Both the position numbers and the translations under genes were made by a program. This document shows positions 42,532 to 50,937 of a DNA stretch of 64,000 nt, in pieces. The notes below the pieces were generated by a model, which did no database searches, was not told the DNA's origin, and was given only the letters and a program-made list of their open reading frames with translations. Origin of the DNA: Acidimicrobiia bacterium (lineage in GTDB: Bacteria > Actinomycetota > Acidimicrobiia > Acidimicrobiales > VFJN01); contig SHVB01000005.1 in assembly GCA_009694375.1 (NCBI GenBank), positions 62,001-126,000 on the forward strand, read 5' to 3'. Position 1 is the first letter of the stretch. Each line of letters opens with the position of its first letter.

Positions 42532-44061
42532 ATGACCGTGGCCATCACCGGAGCCACTGGCTTTGTGGGATCACATACCGTGGTGCGTCTGCTGGCGCAC
42601 GGTCATCGCCCTCGACTCCTGGTGCGCAACCCGGCTAAGGCCGCCAGGGTGCTGGGGGCGCTGGGGGTGGACATGACCCGCCTCGAACTCATCGAGGGCG
42701 ACATGGTGGACGCCCAGGCGGTGGCGCGTCTGCTCGACGGCGCCGACGCCGTGATCCATGCGGCGGCGGCCGTGGCGGTCACCGGCACTCGGGCCGACGG
42801 CTCGGCCCAAAACGTGGTGGGTGGCGAGGTGGTGCTGGGAGGCGCCGCGGAGCGGGGCCTGGACCCGGTGATCCATGTGTCTTCGGTGGCCGTCTTCATC
42901 CCGCCGGACGGGTCGGTCATCACCGCCGATAGCGCGCTGGCCTCGCCCCGCACCGCCTACGGGCGTGCGAAATTGTCGGTGGAGCGTTTCGCCCGGGGAT
43001 TGCAGGAGGAGGGAGCCCCGGTAACCACGGTGTACCCCGGGGGCGTGGTGGGTTCGCACCAACCCACCCACGACTCAATGATGGAGGGCCTCGCGGGAGC
43101 CCTGAGTGCGGTGTGGCCGATGCCCCGCAGTGGGGTGGCTCTGATCCACGTGGAGGACCTGGCGGAGGCGTTGGCCCGGATGGTGGTGGTCGGGCAGGGA
43201 CCGCGCCGGTTGATGCTCGGTGGCGACTTCCTTACCTGGACCGACTTGGCCGATCTGTGCGACGAACTCACGGGCGTGGCGTGCCGGCGGGTGGTGGTGC
43301 CCGACTGGCTGATGATGGGGTTGGGGGCGCTGTTCGATGTGGCACATCGCATCGGCTGCTCCCGCTATCCCCTCACGCGAGACGGCGCTGAGATCATGGT
43401 GTCGATGGTTCCCACCGACGACTCGGACACCGAGACCCTGCTCGACCTCACTCGGGTTTCGGTACGCGATTCCGTCGAGGAGGCCTTGCGCTGGTTGGCG
43501 GCGGAGGGATATCTGGCGCCGCACCATGCCGGCCGGTTGGCGCCGGCCGGGTCACCGCCCGCCCGGCCGTCACGCTGGCGTTGGTGGCAGGCATGGCTGG
43601 CGCGTCGGGTGGTGCACCCGATCGCCAGCAGCGCCGCGTTTGCTCGGATCGGCCCTCGGATCTTCCCGCCTCTCGACCGGGCGGTGCACAAAGTTACGGG
43701 CGGCCGGATACTCACAAGCCAGTTGTTCGTGGACTCGTTGGTGCTCAGGACCACTGGGCGGCGCAGCGGGGAAGGGCGCGACGCCCCCCTTGCCTGTGCC
43801 AGCGAACCCGGGGGCACCTGGCTGGTGGTGGGCAGCAACTTCGGCAAAGAGCATCACCCGGCCTGGACGGCCAACCTCCTGGCCAATCCCGTGGCGCGGG
43901 TGACCCGTCATGGAACCTCCGTGGCGGTGGTGGCCCGCTTGCTCACCGATGATGAACGGGAGGAGGCGTGGGCCAGGCTGCGTGACGTGTGGCCAATCTA
44001 TGACCGGTACGAGGATCGTTCGGGCCGCTCGCTGAGGGTGTTTCGCCTCACCCCGTCTTGA
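42532..44061 (+). CDS. Fusion of an extended SDR (NAD-dependent epimerase-like) and a Ddn-type deazaflavin-dependent nitroreductase domain
   Basis: 509 residues. N-terminal part (about 1-330): Rossmann TGATGFVGSHTV, RNPAKAARVLG, VIHVSSVAVF and catalytic YGRAK, an extended/atypical SDR. Linker with Pro/Arg (about 335-365). C-terminal part (about 370-509): LVLRTTGRRSGEGRDAPLAC and NFGKEHHPAWTANLLANP, the split-beta-barrel Ddn family that reduces quinones or nitro compounds with F420H2 in mycobacteria. The two domains are usually separate genes. ATG 42532 is preferred over TTG 42508 because the Rossmann strand begins directly. The tail overlaps the convergent glutathione peroxidase by 14 nt. Confidence 0.8.
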   Translation: MTVAITGATGFVGSHTVVRLLAHGHRPRLLVRNPAKAARVLGALGVDMTRLELIEGDMVDAQAVARLLDGADAVIHAAAAVAVTGTRADGSAQNVVGGEVVLGGAAERGLDPVIHVSSVAVFIPPDGSVITADSALASPRTAYGRAKLSVERFARGLQEEGAPVTTVYPGGVVGSHQPTHDSMMEGLAGALSAVWPMPRSGVALIHVEDLAEALARMVVVGQGPRRLMLGGDFLTWTDLADLCDELTGVACRRVVVPDWLMMGLGALFDVAHRIGCSRYPLTRDGAEIMVSMVPTDDSDTETLLDLTRVSVRDSVEEALRWLAAEGYLAPHHAGRLAPAGSPPARPSRWRWWQAWLARRVVHPIASSAAFARIGPRIFPPLDRAVHKVTGGRILTSQLFVDSLVLRTTGRRSGEGRDAPLACASEPGGTWLVVGSNFGKEHHPAWTANLLANPVARVTRHGTSVAVVARLLTDDEREEAWARLRDVWPIYDRYEDRSGRSLRVFRLTPS

Positions 44062-44533
44062 GGGCCGCTTCGATGTCGTCTTTGATTTTTTCCGGCGGGG
44101 TGTTGGGGGCGTAACGCTTGATCACATGGCCATCACGGCCGATGAGAAATTTGGTGAAGTTCCATTTGATGCGGTTACCGAACACGCCGCTCTTGGCCTG
44201 GCGCAGCCACTGGAACAGGGGGTGGGTGCCAGATCCGTTCACCTCGATCTTGGCGAACATGGGGAACGTCACGCCGTAGTTGATCTGGCAGAACTCCTTG
44301 ATCTCCTCGGCATCGCCGGCTTCTTGACGAGCGAACTGGTTGCACGGGAAGCCGAGCACCACCAGGCCCTGTTCCTCGTACTGCTCGTACAGTTTTTCGA
44401 GGCCGGCGTACTGCGGGGTGAGGCCGCAGGTGGAGGCCGTGTTTACCACCAACACGGCCTTGCCCCGATAGTCGGAGAGGTTGACTTCCTGTCCAGTGAG
44501 AGATGAGGCGGTGAAGTCGTTCAGGGTGGTCAC
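44048..44533 (-). CDS. Glutathione/thioredoxin peroxidase (Cys form)
   Basis: 161 residues, normal for bacterial GPx. Peroxidatic Cys36 is in NTASTCGLTPQY where animal enzymes have selenocysteine; the second triad residues are in NQF and WNFTKFL. The FPCNQF motif carries a candidate resolving Cys. It reduces organic hydroperoxides or H2O2, probably with thioredoxin. GTG 44533 is chosen because TACACT lies 7 nt upstream and the longer frame has no similarity. Its 3' end overlaps the fusion gene. Confidence 0.9.
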   Translation of the reverse strand: MTTLNDFTASSLTGQEVNLSDYRGKAVLVVNTASTCGLTPQYAGLEKLYEQYEEQGLVVLGFPCNQFARQEAGDAEEIKEFCQINYGVTFPMFAKIEVNGSGTHPLFQWLRQAKSGVFGNRIKWNFTKFLIGRDGHVIKRYAPNTPPEKIKDDIEAALKTG

Positions 44534-44546
44534 CGGAAGGAGTGTA
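44534..44546 (-). promoter_or_regulatory. TANNNT -10 box for a leaderless start (peroxidase)
   Basis: TACACT (44546 to 44541, minus strand) lies 7 nt before the GTG at 44533. It decides the start, since no ribosome-binding site is present on that strand. Confidence 0.45.
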
Positions 44547-44599
44547 TGCCCCCGGGCGTGGAAAGATGTACTGATCTTGTGGCAGCAGGGGACGAATAG

Positions 44600-45664
44600 A
44601 TGATCGATACGGTGGTATGGGGGACCGGCAACGTGGGGCGGGCGGCTATTCGTGCCGTGGTGGCTCACCCGGGACTTCGGCTCAGCGCGGTAGTGGTGCA
44701 CAACCCCGAGAAGGTTGGCCGCGACGCGGGGGAACTGGCCGGGATGGATGAGGTCCTGGGGGTGGTGGCGACCGACGACGCAACGGCGGTACTGGAGGCG
44801 GGTCCGAGGGCGGTGGTCTACGCCGCGTCGGGCGACGTCCGGCCCGACGACGCGCTGGCCGATGTCGCCTGCGCCCTGCGGGCCGGGGCCGTGGTGGTCA
44901 CCCCCGCGATCTATGCGCTCTACGACCCGCGCTCGGCACCCAGCGAGGTGCGCGATCCGGTGATCGAGGCCGCTGAGCAAGGAGGTTCGGCCTTGTTCGT
45001 GTCGGGCATCGACCCGGGCTGGGGCAACGACATCCTCCCCCTGTTCGTGGCTGGCCTTGGGTCCACTATCACCCAGATCCGCTGCCAGGAGATCTTCGAT
45101 TATTCCTCCTACGACCAGCCGAATTCGGTGCGTTACCTCGTGGGCATGGGCCAGCCAATGGATTACCAACCGCCCATGGTGGCCCCCACCATCCCCACCA
45201 TGGTGTGGGGCGGGCAAGTGCGGCTCATGGCCCGCGCTCTCGGCATGGAACTCGACGAGATCCGCGAGACCCTCGAACGTCGACCGCTCGAGCACATGGT
45301 CACCAATGTGATGGGCGATTTCGAGGCGGGTACCCAAGGGGCTCTGCGCTTTGAGGTGCAGGGCATCGTGGGAGGTCGGCCGGTGATCATCATCGAGCAC
45401 GTCACGCGCATCAGCCCGACCTGCGCCACCGACTGGCCGATGCCGCCCGACGGCGGCGACGGTGCCCACCGGATCATCATCGAGGGCCAACCTCACATTG
45501 AAGTGACAGTCGAGGCCACCGACGAGGGCGGCAACCGGGCGGCGGGTGGCAACGCCACGGCGGTGGGACGACTGGTGAATGCCATCCCGTTCCTGCGAGC
45601 GGCCGAGCCGGGATTGTACGACGCCCTCGACGTGCCCTTGCTCCCACCCTCAGGCCGGTTCTGA
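44600..45664 (+). CDS. DapB/diaminopentanoate-dehydrogenase-like NAD(P)-binding protein
   Basis: 354 residues. Rossmann motif VVWGTGNVGRAAIRA at the N-terminus and a dihydrodipicolinate-reductase-like C-terminal half (SGIDPGWGNDILPLFVAG, then IRCQEIFDYSSYD). Related proteins in actinobacteria are often annotated as dihydrodipicolinate reductase or 2,4-diaminopentanoate dehydrogenase, but few have been tested. It is divergent from the peroxidase. Substrate unknown. Confidence 0.78.
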   Translation: MIDTVVWGTGNVGRAAIRAVVAHPGLRLSAVVVHNPEKVGRDAGELAGMDEVLGVVATDDATAVLEAGPRAVVYAASGDVRPDDALADVACALRAGAVVVTPAIYALYDPRSAPSEVRDPVIEAAEQGGSALFVSGIDPGWGNDILPLFVAGLGSTITQIRCQEIFDYSSYDQPNSVRYLVGMGQPMDYQPPMVAPTIPTMVWGGQVRLMARALGMELDEIRETLERRPLEHMVTNVMGDFEAGTQGALRFEVQGIVGGRPVIIIEHVTRISPTCATDWPMPPDGGDGAHRIIIEGQPHIEVTVEATDEGGNRAAGGNATAVGRLVNAIPFLRAAEPGLYDALDVPLLPPSGRF

Positions 45665-45706
45665 GCGCGGTTGTACCGGCACTCGGTTGGTCGAGCGGAT
45701 CGGTAG

Positions 45707-47185
45707 TCAGTCGGGCGGCAGGGAGGACTCGGGTGTCCAGCAGGAGTGGGTCCCGGAGCTGATGCGCTCGGGGAGGCGCACACGGGCGATGGGGCCGGTC
45801 GTGATGTCGGCGGCGTCGAACACGAGGCACTCGCTGAGATCACGGCCCACATCGGTGGTGAAGGTCACGAGGTAACCATCGTCCTCGGCGGTGCCGCCGG
45901 GGCGGGGAGCGAAGGGGGTTTCGCTGCCGAACACGCCATCGCCAAAGGCGTAGGACTGCTCGGCACCGGTGTGCAGGTCGTGCTTCACGAGGCCGTTGAA
46001 CAGGAACCAACCCGGCTCGCCGGTGACGCTGTAGGTGTAGCGGTATGGCCGACCAGCGCGCTGTGCGTTGATCATTCCGAACTCCATGATCTGATCCGAC
46101 AATGACTCCTCGCGGGTTTCGCCGGTGACGAGGTTGAACCGCCACCGATGAGGACGAGTTTGGAGTTGGTGGATGTCGAGGTAGCGGTACACCGACGCCA
46201 GGTGGGGATCGACGGCCCCGCGCTTGCGCGGGGAGGGGTCGTGCTGGAAGAAGCCGTCGAGCACCACTTCGTCGCCGTCTTCGTAGGCGTTGATCCAGTG
46301 GAGGACGTAGGTGGGGTCGGCCTCGAACCAGCGCACGGGGCCGGTGCCGTCGCGCCGCACGAGAGCGAAGCGGCTGGGCACGTCGGGGAAGAAGCGCGGG
46401 AGATGGATCCCGCCCGCCAGCAGTTCCGGGTCCCAGAAGAGAGGCAGGTCGTTGAGGATGGCGTAGTGCTCGGTGAAGGCCATGTCGTGCGGGAGGCGCG
46501 GGCCGGGGAGCTCTACATCGATGGATCGTTCCAGTGCGCCCTTCGCGTTCACGATCCCGAGGTGCAGGTAGGGGTGCTCCTTGCCGTAGCCGAACACGAG
46601 CAGTTCGCCGGTGCGCTCGTCCACCTTGGGATGGGCGGAGATCCCGGTGGGTGACGGGAAGCTGCTCGCCCAGGTGGCCTTGCCGTGCTGCTCGAGCGTG
46701 CGCGGATCGAGGGCATAGAGGTCGCCGCACTGCCAGAAGCTGGTGAGGGCCTGGCCGTTGTGCACCACGACGTCGGTGCTGGAGGCGTCCTTCATGCGGC
46801 CCCGGGCGCCCCAACCGTCTTCCCGCTTGGAGTGCTCCGGGGTGTCGAGCATGCCGGTCCAGAGCGACTCGGCCGCCTCCTGCTCGGCGAGGAACCCGTC
46901 GGTGCGCACGAAGCGGTTGCGGTAGCTGGCCGCCCCGTCGTGAAAGGCGATCTGATGGAGCATGCCGTCGCCGTCGAAGGGGTGGTACGCCCCGATGGCG
47001 GGATGCACCGGGTTCTCGGTGTTGCGGAGGTACACCCCGGAGAGATCGGCCGGGAGCTCCCCTTCCACTTCGAGGTCATCCGCGTCCCACTCCCGCACGT
47101 TCGGCCGCCACGCCCCGCTCCGATACGGGTGCTGGTCGTCGGCCGGCAGGGTGGACGCAACGGTGTTCCGCAGGATCGAGGCCAC
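45707..47185 (-). CDS. Carotenoid-cleavage/lignostilbene-dioxygenase-family protein
   Basis: 492 residues. Four His expected to hold the non-haem iron are seen in ISAHPKVD, MAFTEHYAIL, VLHWINAYEDGDEVVLDGF and the C-terminal SSGTHSCW. The N-terminal GVYLRNTENP and YHPFDGDGMLHQIAF blocks belong to the beta-propeller of this family. Members cleave C=C bonds in carotenoids, stilbenes or related aromatics with O2. The GTG start sits 2 nt after the thiolase stop, so both form one operon. Substrate unknown. Confidence 0.87.
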   Translation of the reverse strand: MASILRNTVASTLPADDQHPYRSGAWRPNVREWDADDLEVEGELPADLSGVYLRNTENPVHPAIGAYHPFDGDGMLHQIAFHDGAASYRNRFVRTDGFLAEQEAAESLWTGMLDTPEHSKREDGWGARGRMKDASSTDVVVHNGQALTSFWQCGDLYALDPRTLEQHGKATWASSFPSPTGISAHPKVDERTGELLVFGYGKEHPYLHLGIVNAKGALERSIDVELPGPRLPHDMAFTEHYAILNDLPLFWDPELLAGGIHLPRFFPDVPSRFALVRRDGTGPVRWFEADPTYVLHWINAYEDGDEVVLDGFFQHDPSPRKRGAVDPHLASVYRYLDIHQLQTRPHRWRFNLVTGETREESLSDQIMEFGMINAQRAGRPYRYTYSVTGEPGWFLFNGLVKHDLHTGAEQSYAFGDGVFGSETPFAPRPGGTAEDDGYLVTFTTDVGRDLSECLVFDAADITTGPIARVRLPERISSGTHSCWTPESSLPPD

Positions 47186-47187
47186 CG

Positions 47188-48423
47188 TTAGGCCCCTACT
47201 CCCACGACGAAGGTCACCGTGGTGGTGGTGGACCCACCGATGTTGAGGGTGGCCACCCGTCGAGCGCCGTCAACCTGGGTGGCTCCCGCCCTCCCGCTGG
47301 TCTGGCGGGCCGCATCGACCACCATGCGCACACCGGTGGTGCCCACGGGGTGGCCGCCGCCGATCAGCCCGCCCGATGGGTTCATCGGGGTGGCCCCGTC
47401 GCGTTCGAGGGTGCCGTCTTCGATGGCCTGCCAACTTTGTCCGGGTGGGGTGATGCCGAAGTGGTCGATGGCGGCGTACTCCGAGGGGGTGAAGCAGTCA
47501 TGGGTCTCGATGGCATCGATCCCCGACACGTCGGCCACCCCGGCGCGCCCGAACGCGTCGGTGATGGCCCGGCGCACATGCGGGAGGACGTAGGGGTGGT
47601 TCGCCGAGCGCCGTACCTTCTCCGCATAGGGCAAACCCACGGTCCGGTGGCCCCAACCGAGGAGCCGGGGAACGTCGTCGAGGTCGCGACCTTGGGTGAC
47701 GGCCCACGCCTCCGCGGTGCGACGCCCCGCCAACACCACGCCGGCGCCGCCGTCGGTGACCTGGCTGCAATCGGTGCGGCGGATGCGGCCGTCGATCACT
47801 GGGTTGAGGTCTTCATCGGCGGTAAAGCTCTCGGGCGTGTGCGACCACGCCCGCGTCTGCGCGTTGGGGTTGTCCTTGGCGTTGCGGAAGTTGAGCTCGG
47901 CGATGGCGGCGAGGTGCCGGTCGTCGATCCCGTAGCGATGGTCGTACTCATCGGCGAGCAGGTTGAACATGTGCGGCCACATGAACTTGGCCTCGGTGCC
48001 CTCGTGGCCCACCCAGGCGGCTGCCCCGAGGTGCCCAGCCGCTTGGTCGCCGGGCACGTTGCGTTCCTGCTCGGCGCCGAGCACCAGCGCGCAGTCGTAG
48101 CGGCCGGCCTCGATTTCCGCCATCGCCGCCAGCACGGCAATGCCGCCCGAGGCACAGGCGGCTTCGTGGCGGGCGGCGGGGATACCCCAGAGGTCGGGGG
48201 CAACCGTGGCGGGCATGGCCCCGAGATGGCCCTGTCCGTTGAAGAGTTGTCCGAAGGCGTTGCCCACGTGGATCGTTTCGATCGTGGACGGCGCAACCTG
48301 GGCATCGGCGAGGGTGCCGGCCACGGCATCAGCCACGAGGTCGCTGATTTCCAGGCCCTCTTTGGCGTAGTTGCGGGCAAAGTCGGTTTGATAGCCGCCG
48401 AGAATAAACACGTCGATGCTCAT
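47188..48423 (-). CDS. SCP2-type thiolase / acetyl-CoA acetyltransferase-family protein
   Basis: 411 residues. Nucleophile Cys90 in HEAACASGG, a second active-site region DAIETHDCFTPSEYAAI, and the late GGGHPVGTTG with the catalytic His. The pattern matches the SCP2/lipid-transfer thiolase branch, in which the usual second Cys is often missing. Such enzymes cleave branched or sterol side-chain acyl-CoA. GGAGGAG lies before the ATG. It leads an operon with the carotenoid-oxygenase-family gene and is divergent from the ferredoxin. Confidence 0.87.
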   Translation of the reverse strand: MSIDVFILGGYQTDFARNYAKEGLEISDLVADAVAGTLADAQVAPSTIETIHVGNAFGQLFNGQGHLGAMPATVAPDLWGIPAARHEAACASGGIAVLAAMAEIEAGRYDCALVLGAEQERNVPGDQAAGHLGAAAWVGHEGTEAKFMWPHMFNLLADEYDHRYGIDDRHLAAIAELNFRNAKDNPNAQTRAWSHTPESFTADEDLNPVIDGRIRRTDCSQVTDGGAGVVLAGRRTAEAWAVTQGRDLDDVPRLLGWGHRTVGLPYAEKVRRSANHPYVLPHVRRAITDAFGRAGVADVSGIDAIETHDCFTPSEYAAIDHFGITPPGQSWQAIEDGTLERDGATPMNPSGGLIGGGHPVGTTGVRMVVDAARQTSGRAGATQVDGARRVATLNIGGSTTTTVTFVVGVGA

Positions 48424-48497
48424 CGGATCTCCTCCCCGGCGAGCGTAGGCTCAAATGTCCGGATGATGTGCACCCTTGGTTGAGGAGCGTGATCTCG

Positions 48498-48698
48498 ATG
48501 CGAGTGAAGATTGACGAAGCCTCCTGCCAGGGCCACGGCCGCTGCTACGCACTGGCGCCGGCGTTGTTCGAGCCCGACGAGATCGGTAACGCCTCCGTCC
48601 TCGGTGACGGCATCGTGCCCGCCGCCGAAGAAGATCGGGCGCGCCGGGCGGTCGCCAACTGCCCGGAGCATGCCATCGCGATCGACGCGAACACCTGA
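48498..48698 (+). CDS. [3Fe-4S]-type ferredoxin, probable P450 partner
   Basis: 66 residues. The cluster ligands are CQGHGRC (Cys-x2-His-x2-Cys) and a later CPEHAI. His replaces the second Cys of a classical [4Fe-4S] motif, the usual sign of actinobacterial P450-linked ferredoxins with a [3Fe-4S] cluster. The acidic surface (FEPDE, EEDRA) suits docking. GAGGAG lies 10 nt before ATG 48498. It is followed after one nucleotide by a P450, its likely electron acceptor. Confidence 0.88.
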   Translation: MRVKIDEASCQGHGRCYALAPALFEPDEIGNASVLGDGIVPAAEEDRARRAVANCPEHAIAIDANT

Positions 48699-48699
48699 G

Positions 48700-49905
48700 A
48701 TGACCACCGATCACCCGCCGGTAGAGGATTGGGCCGTCGACTTCGATCACACCGACGAGAGGTACGCCGCCAACCCGTTCCTGATCTGGGACGAGATTCG
48801 CTCGTCGGCCTGCCCGATCGCCCGCACGGAACGCTACGGCGGGGCTTGGCTACCCACCCGGCACGCCGATGTGTCGGCCATCGCCTACGACACCGATCAC
48901 TTTTCCTCCCGCAGCATTCTGATGTCGGCGGTACGTCCGCCCCTCGAGGCCGCCCCGATGGGGATCGCGCCGCCCATCTCGTCGGACCCCCCGTTCCATG
49001 GGGGTGCCCGCCGCGTGTTGTTGCCCGCCTTTTCGCCTCAGGCGGTGGGGAAACTCGAGGCGTCCACCCGGGCCTACTGTGACGAACTCATCGACGCCAT
49101 GCGGGGCCGGGAGGTCGTTGACGCCGCCACCGACTACGCCCAGAACATCCCCGTGCGGGTGATCGCCACCATGCTCGGGTTCCCTCTCGGCGATGACGAC
49201 CGTTTCCGGGAGTTTGTGGTGGAAGTCATCGAGGGCGTGGACCTTCCCCCTGAGGCGCGGATGGATTCCATGGTGGCCCTCTATGATTATCTCCGCGCGC
49301 AGATCGAGGACCACACGGCCCATCCCCGCGACGACCTCACCAGTTTTCTGCTCAACGCGGAGATCGATGGGGAGCGGCTGGGGTTCGAGCATGTGGGTCG
49401 CACTATCGCGCTCTTGCTTTTGGCGGGGATCGACACCACCTGGAGTGCCATCGGTGCGTCACTGTTTCATCTCGCGTCCACGCCCGGCGATCGCGACCGC
49501 TTGGTGGCGGAGCCCGAGTTGGTTCCCACGGCGGTGGAGGAACTGCTGCGGGCCTACGCCCCGGTGACGATGGCGCGATTGGTCACGGAAGACATCGACT
49601 TCAATGGCTGCCCCATGAAGGCAGAGGATTGGGTGCTGCTCCCGTTCCCGGCGGCCAACCGCGACCCTGAGTTCCTGGCCGACGCCGCTCAGGTCGTCAT
49701 CGATCGGGAGGTGAACCGCCACAGCGCCTTCGGGCTGGGCATCCACCGCTGTGCCGGCTCGCACCTGGCTCGGATGGAGCTGCGGGTCGCCCTCGAGGCC
49801 TGGCTGGATGCCTTCCCCACCTTTACCTTGGCCGACGCCGAGGCGGTGCGCTGGTCCGGCGGTCAGGTGCGGGGGCCCCGCCGCTTGCCCATCGCCATCG
49901 GCTGA
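48700..49905 (+). CDS. Cytochrome P450
   Basis: 401 residues from ATG 48700. I-helix LAGIDTTWSA, ExxR in VEELLRAYAP, and haem loop FGLGIHRCAGSHLARME with axial Cys are intact. It is placed one nucleotide after the ferredoxin stop, a standard ferredoxin-P450 pair. Function: monooxygenation of a hydrophobic substrate; type not readable. A longer frame overlapping the ferredoxin was rejected. Confidence 0.9.
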   Translation: MTTDHPPVEDWAVDFDHTDERYAANPFLIWDEIRSSACPIARTERYGGAWLPTRHADVSAIAYDTDHFSSRSILMSAVRPPLEAAPMGIAPPISSDPPFHGGARRVLLPAFSPQAVGKLEASTRAYCDELIDAMRGREVVDAATDYAQNIPVRVIATMLGFPLGDDDRFREFVVEVIEGVDLPPEARMDSMVALYDYLRAQIEDHTAHPRDDLTSFLLNAEIDGERLGFEHVGRTIALLLLAGIDTTWSAIGASLFHLASTPGDRDRLVAEPELVPTAVEELLRAYAPVTMARLVTEDIDFNGCPMKAEDWVLLPFPAANRDPEFLADAAQVVIDREVNRHSAFGLGIHRCAGSHLARMELRVALEAWLDAFPTFTLADAEAVRWSGGQVRGPRRLPIAIG

Positions 49906-50140
49906 GGGGTAGACGCCATCGCGAGGCGCCCGATCGGCCAGGTCGTCTGATCGAGGGGAGCGCGCCGCAGGCGGGTTGGCATCGTTGGTTCACCGTCCCG
50001 CGATCGTTCACCTCCCGTTCAAGAGCGCGCCAGACGGTCCACTTAGCGTGCTCGCATGGCCGTTGTGGACACCGAGGTGCTCGCCAGCATGGCCGTCGCG
50101 ACGGGGATTGGGGAGCGCTACCCAGTTGCCCCGGGGCGCT

Positions 50141-50391
50141 GGCCACCTTGGTCAGTACGGCGCGGTCGAGCACGTAGTAGGTGAAGGCACCGCACCGTTC
50201 GGTGCGCACCACGCCCGCTTGGCGTAGGGCGCGAAGGTGGTGACTCACCAAGGGCTGGGCGAGGGCGAGATCGTCCCGAGGTGGCCCACGCACAATTCCT
50301 CGCGGGCCAGACGCTGCACGATGCTCCAGCGGATCGGCTCCCCGAGGAGTTTGAGGAGCGCCGACGGCGACGCGTCTACATCAACGAACAT
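50141..50391 (-). pseudogene. ArsR-family regulator gene with a frameshift
   Basis: From ATG 50391 the text ALLKLLGEPIRWSIVQRLAR and EELCVGHL is the first half of an ArsR winged helix. At GGG (50275-50277) one G is missing; restoring it joins the text to DDLALAQPLVSHHLRALRQA, GVVRTERCGAFTYYVLD, the recognition helix and wing. So the gene is intact except for one base, or the read is in error. The C-terminus after VLTKVA is unclear. The region 49906-50140 has no other gene I can support. Probably a metal- or stress-sensing repressor. Confidence 0.72.
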
Positions 50392-50413
50392 ACATATCAA
50401 TTTTGCTATATGT
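50392..50413. promoter_or_regulatory. ArsR operator-like inverted repeat
   Basis: ACATAT-N10-ATATGT, perfect 6-bp arms directly adjoining the ATG at 50391. AT-rich with the spacing of ArsR/SmtB operators. It also covers the promoter position for that gene, as expected for autorepression. It stands out from the GC-rich surroundings. Confidence 0.6.
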
Positions 50414-50526
50414 CGCGGGGAGCGCAAGGCCACTGGGTGAGTGGTCGGAACCGGGGGGGCGCCGTACGCGCTACCGTCGCATGTTGCCGCGGAACGTCCG
50501 TTCCCCACTTGACCCGGGAGAATCTA

Positions 50527-50916
50527 ATGGCCCACCAGTTCCTGTCCGATGAGTGGCTCGCCGAAGTTCAGAAATTGGCCGAAGAGAGCGACGGCGAGGG
50601 CGGGTTTCCGGCCGATGCCAAGATCAACATGGTGGTCACCGGTGGCCCCGCCGGCGATCGCGAACTCCATGTTTCCGACGGATCCTTCGGGGCGGGTCTC
50701 ATCGAGGCGCCCACCAAGATCACCTTGGCCTACACCCTGGCCCGTCAGATGTTCGTGGAAGGGAACCAAACGGCGGCCATGCAGGCCTTTATGGGGGGCC
50801 AGATCAAGGTCGAAGGCGACATGACGAAGTTGATGGCCATGCAGAACAGCGGGGGCGATCCGGCGGCCGCCGCCGCCATGCAGGCCAAGTTGCTGGAGAT
50901 CACCGCTCCCGACTGA
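50527..50916 (+). CDS. SCP2 sterol-carrier-domain protein
   Basis: 129 residues. FLSDEWLAEVQKLAEESD is the N-terminal helix, followed by a beta sheet and the hydrophobic-tunnel helix MQAFMGGQIKVEGDMTKLMAM, a clear SCP2 signature. It binds or carries lipids, sterols or acyl-CoA. GGGAG precedes the ATG. The next gene, an SDR, starts 21 nt after its stop, so both are likely on one transcript, with a lipid or sterol-like substrate. Confidence 0.85.
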   Translation: MAHQFLSDEWLAEVQKLAEESDGEGGFPADAKINMVVTGGPAGDRELHVSDGSFGAGLIEAPTKITLAYTLARQMFVEGNQTAAMQAFMGGQIKVEGDMTKLMAMQNSGGDPAAAAAMQAKLLEITAPD

Positions 50917-50937
50917 GCCCACTAGGAGGCAAGGCCC

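Noticed and set aside
44048-44533. Selenocysteine-type glutathione peroxidase
   Set aside because: The peroxidatic codon encodes Cys (NTASTCGL), so no recoding is needed.
49823-50140. Continuation of the ArsR frame as a fused second domain
   Set aside because: The residues after VLTKVA are Arg/Pro/Cys-rich without a fold signature and run into the P450 3' end, so they are read-through of non-coding DNA.
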